Shown: positions 3,660 through 6,181 of the stretch, piece after piece
How positions within the stretch are numbered: the stretch's first letter is position 1
How the letters are laid out: every line of letters starts with the position of its first letter
Program-made: the position numbers and the translations under genes
NCBI GenBank assembly: GCA_003165855.1
Contig: PMXH01000521.1
Span: forward strand, 6,423-12,603
Source: Acidobacteriaceae bacterium
GTDB taxonomy: Bacteria; Acidobacteriota; Terriglobia; Terriglobales; Acidobacteriaceae
DNA: 6,181 nt
Reading direction: 5' to 3'
The notes under the pieces: generated by a model
Seen by the model: only the letters and a program-made list of their open reading frames with translations
Database searches by the model: none
What the model was told of the DNA's origin: nothing

Positions 3660-6181
3660 ATGAAAGCATCCGTTCGCAATTCCTGGAGAGTGGTTGTGCT
3701 GTTTGCCGGAGCTTCGCTATGCGCGGGCGTGCAGGCGGCGGCGCAGGCTCCCTACCGCTTCGACGCAGCCACGGTGTCGGGATTGCCGGCGCGGAACATT
3801 GGCTCGGCGACGATGAGCGGGCGTATTGCCGCGCTGGATGCGGTGGAAGAGAACGGCCGCATCACCGTGTTTGTAGGGGCGGCGAGCGGTGGCGTGTGGA
3901 AGTCGGTGAACGGCGGCACCACGTACAAGCCGGTATTCGACCGGGAAGACGTGCAGTCGATTGGCGCGGTGACGATCGACCCCTCGAATTCGAAGATTGT
4001 CTGGGTGGGCACCGGCGAAGCCTGGCTGCGAAATAGCGTGTCGGTGGGCGACGGCGTTTACAAATCGACGGATGGCGGCGAGAACTGGACCAACGTGGGC
4101 CTGAAGGATAGCGAACACATCGCCAAAATCCTGGTGAACCCTGTTGACAGCAATAACGTGCTGGCCTGCGCCGCCGGACATCTGTGGGACGACAACGACG
4201 AGCGCGGAGTTTTTCAGACGACCGATGGCGGTAAGACCTGGAATAAAGTTTTGGCGGGAGTAAATGGTTCGAGCGGCTGCGCGATGATGGCACGGAGCAC
4301 GCAAGAACCGAAGACTATCTACGCCGCAATGTGGGACTTCCGGCGGCAGGGCTGGACGTTCCGCTCGGGAGGTCCGGGCAGCGGACTGTTCAAGTCCACC
4401 GATGGCGGCGCGCACTGGAGCGAAGTCAGCAGCGCAAAAGGACTGCCGGCGAAACCCTGGGGCCGCGTGGCCGTGCAGGTAGCGCCGTCGAAGGCGCAGG
4501 TGGTGTATGCCAACATCGAAGCGGAAAAAGGAAGAGGACTCTATCGGTCCGACGACGGTGGGGCGACATGGACAAAGCGGGATGCCAGCAACTTCATGGT
4601 GTGGCGTCCCTTCTATTTCGGCAATCTGATTGTCGATCCCAAAGATGAAAACAAGATTTTCAAACCCGATCTCATTCTGCTGCTGAGCAACGATGGAGGA
4701 AAGACGTTCAACGTGGTTTCGGGGGGAGCACACGGCGACTTCCATGACGTGTGGATCAATCCCAAGAATCCGAACATCGTGATTGCCGGCGATGATGGCG
4801 GCTTGTGGCGCAGTGAAGACGGCGGCAATCGCTGGAAGCACCAGATGAACTTACCGGTTTCACAGTTCTATCACGTAAGCACGGACAATTCGGACCCGTA
4901 TCACGTTTATGGCGGCCTGCAAGACAACAGTTCGTGGGTGGGTGATTCATCGTTTCCCGGCGGCATTGCTAACGCAAACTGGGAAAACATGTACGGCGGC
5001 GATGGCTTTTGGATGTTCGAGGACACTTCCGATCCCGACTACCTTTACGCCGAGGCGCAAGGCGGCGAGATTGGCCGCGTGAATCGGCACACGCATGAGA
5101 CTCGCGACATCCATCCCTGGCCGAATTACGGCGAAAAGAAGCTGCGCTTCAACTGGAACACGCCGATTCACATGAGTCCCAATGAGAAGGGGACGATTTA
5201 TATCGGAGCGCAGTTCCTGTTCCGATCGCGGGATCATGGACAGTCCTGGGATCGGATTTCTCCCGATCTTACGACCAACGATCCGGAGAAGCAGAAGCAG
5301 GAAGAATCCGGCGGGGTGACGATTGACAACTCTTCGGCGGAGATGCACACCACGATCTACTCGATTTCGGAGTCCCCGAAGAATGGGCAGATCATCTGGG
5401 CTGGCACGGATGACGGGAATGTGCAGATCACGCGCGATGGAGCGAAGACCTGGACGAACGTGGTGGGGAACATCAGCGGCCTGGGGAAAAATTCGTGGGT
5501 GTCGACCATCGAGGCCAGCCGTTTCGACGAAGGCACGGCATACGCCACGTTCGACCGGCATACGTTCGGCGATATGAAGCCCTACGTTTACAGAACTACC
5601 GACTACGGGCAAACGTGGACGGCTCTTCCGGCGCAGGAGAGCGGCGTGCGCGGCTTTGCCCACGTGATCAAGGAAGACACGGTCAGCCGCAGTGTGCTCT
5701 TCCTGGGCACGGAGTTTGGGCTGTGGATTTCGGTGGATGGCGGACGGCGCTGGGCGCAATACAAGGGAACGAACTTCCCGGCGGCACCGGTGGATGACAT
5801 TGTGCTGCAGGCGCGGGAGTCTGACCTGGTGCTGGCGACGCATGGGCGCGGCATCTGGATCGTGGATGACATCTCACCTCTGCGCGCGCTGACCCCCGAG
5901 GTGATGAAGAAGGAGGCGACGCTTCTGCCCGGGCGGCCGTCGATCCAGTACTTCGATACGTTCGGAGGCTGGGCAGAGGGGGACGAAACTTTTAACGGAC
6001 GGAGCCGGCCTGCGGATGCGCAAATAACCTATTACCAGAAAGGACGCCACATCTTCGGCGATTTGAAGATCGAGATCCTTGATCAGGACGGCAAACTGGT
6101 GGACACAGTGGCTGGCAGCAAGCATCGGGGATTGAACCGCGCTGGGTGGGGCATGCGCGTGAAGCCGCCGGCGGTTGCTCC
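3660..6181 (+). CDS. Sortilin/VPS10-type Asp-box (BNR) beta-propeller protein, C-terminus beyond the window (partial)
   Basis: The frame is open for 840 codons to the edge. Residues 1-30 are a Sec signal peptide (cleavage near AAA or AQA). Eleven Asp-box motifs (S/T-x-D-x-G-x-T-W) start at residues 82 (degenerate, Asn for Asp), 136, 187, 246, 297, 343, 385, 523, 591, 646 and 691, the signature of sortilin/VPS10- and sialidase-type propellers. A block without Asp boxes (about 393-522) carries YGGLQDNSSW (417-426) and GGDGFW (446-451). After the last box comes ATHGRGIWIVDD (726-737), a conserved segment in this bacterial family. Residues 785-836 ('YYQKGRHIFGDLKIEILDQDGK', 'GLNRAGWGMR') resemble a FlgD-like Ig domain. 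Relatives are often labelled glycosyl hydrolase, but Asp boxes are structural and no catalytic sialidase residues are evident. The expected full length is about 1,000-1,100 residues, so perhaps 200 are missing. The likely location is extracytoplasmic; ligand unknown. Confidence 0.9.
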   Translation, partial: MKASVRNSWRVVVLFAGASLCAGVQAAAQAPYRFDAATVSGLPARNIGSATMSGRIAALDAVEENGRITVFVGAASGGVWKSVNGGTTYKPVFDREDVQSIGAVTIDPSNSKIVWVGTGEAWLRNSVSVGDGVYKSTDGGENWTNVGLKDSEHIAKILVNPVDSNNVLACAAGHLWDDNDERGVFQTTDGGKTWNKVLAGVNGSSGCAMMARSTQEPKTIYAAMWDFRRQGWTFRSGGPGSGLFKSTDGGAHWSEVSSAKGLPAKPWGRVAVQVAPSKAQVVYANIEAEKGRGLYRSDDGGATWTKRDASNFMVWRPFYFGNLIVDPKDENKIFKPDLILLLSNDGGKTFNVVSGGAHGDFHDVWINPKNPNIVIAGDDGGLWRSEDGGNRWKHQMNLPVSQFYHVSTDNSDPYHVYGGLQDNSSWVGDSSFPGGIANANWENMYGGDGFWMFEDTSDPDYLYAEAQGGEIGRVNRHTHETRDIHPWPNYGEKKLRFNWNTPIHMSPNEKGTIYIGAQFLFRSRDHGQSWDRISPDLTTNDPEKQKQEESGGVTIDNSSAEMHTTIYSISESPKNGQIIWAGTDDGNVQITRDGAKTWTNVVGNISGLGKNSWVSTIEASRFDEGTAYATFDRHTFGDMKPYVYRTTDYGQTWTALPAQESGVRGFAHVIKEDTVSRSVLFLGTEFGLWISVDGGRRWAQYKGTNFPAAPVDDIVLQARESDLVLATHGRGIWIVDDISPLRALTPEVMKKEATLLPGRPSIQYFDTFGGWAEGDETFNGRSRPADAQITYYQKGRHIFGDLKIEILDQDGKLVDTVAGSKHRGLNRAGWGMRVKPPAVA

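Noticed and set aside
3723..3725. Possible lipoprotein cysteine in the VPS10-like signal peptide (Cys21)
   Set aside because: The preceding residues A-S-L do not fit a lipobox, which needs a small residue before Cys; signal peptidase I cleavage near AQA fits better.
3717..4841. 374-codon open frame on the minus strand opposite the VPS10-like gene
   Set aside because: It is a shadow of the plus-strand gene; the Asp-box repeats on the plus strand settle the coding strand.
4947..5843. 298-codon open frame on the minus strand
   Set aside because: Same reason: Arg-rich antisense composition lying entirely within the Asp-box gene.

Overview
The window looks like chromosomal DNA from a GC-rich, diderm, free-living bacterium, most likely an acidobacterium (Terriglobia/Koribacter-like). 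This is inferred from protein families typical of that phylum, not from a marker gene or a database search: a secreted sortilin/VPS10-type Asp-box protein of more than 840 residues, a DUF481-type barrel with an extra N-terminal beta domain, a LolA-like periplasmic protein, and a TPR protein with an 'AxGVPSxRLxRLI' N-terminal module. I see no mobile element, CRISPR array, rRNA or tRNA.

Layout. (1) 1-703, minus strand: the first 234 codons of an exported TPR protein, running off the left edge. (2) 704-1125: a gene-free divergent region of about 420 bases. It holds a CRP-type palindrome (896-911) embedded in a run of half-sites 11 bp apart, several inverted repeats, a set of mutually exclusive hairpins (949-1021), and a plausible sigma70 promoter for tatA. 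(3) 1126-1332: a 68-residue TatA/E translocase subunit, followed directly by a hairpin with a UUCG loop. (4) 1494-2579: an outer-membrane beta-barrel protein, with a strong hairpin terminator about 45 bases beyond its stop. (5) 2825-3592: a secreted LolA-like protein with its own candidate promoter. (6) 3660 to the right edge: the sortilin/VPS10-type Asp-box protein, 67 bases downstream and probably co-transcribed with (5).

Theme. Every complete or partial gene makes an envelope or exported product: one Tat component, one predicted outer-membrane barrel, two predicted periplasmic or secreted proteins, and a TPR protein with a signal peptide. The hairpins suggest three plus-strand transcription units (tatA; the barrel; LolA-like plus VPS10-like) and one divergent minus-strand unit. 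The signal peptides visible on the other proteins are Sec-like, with no twin-arginine motif, so nothing here marks them as Tat clients.

The protein families are known, although the functions of several are not. The part least explained by standard annotation is the 704-1125 intergenic region, with its CRP-like site and alternative stems.
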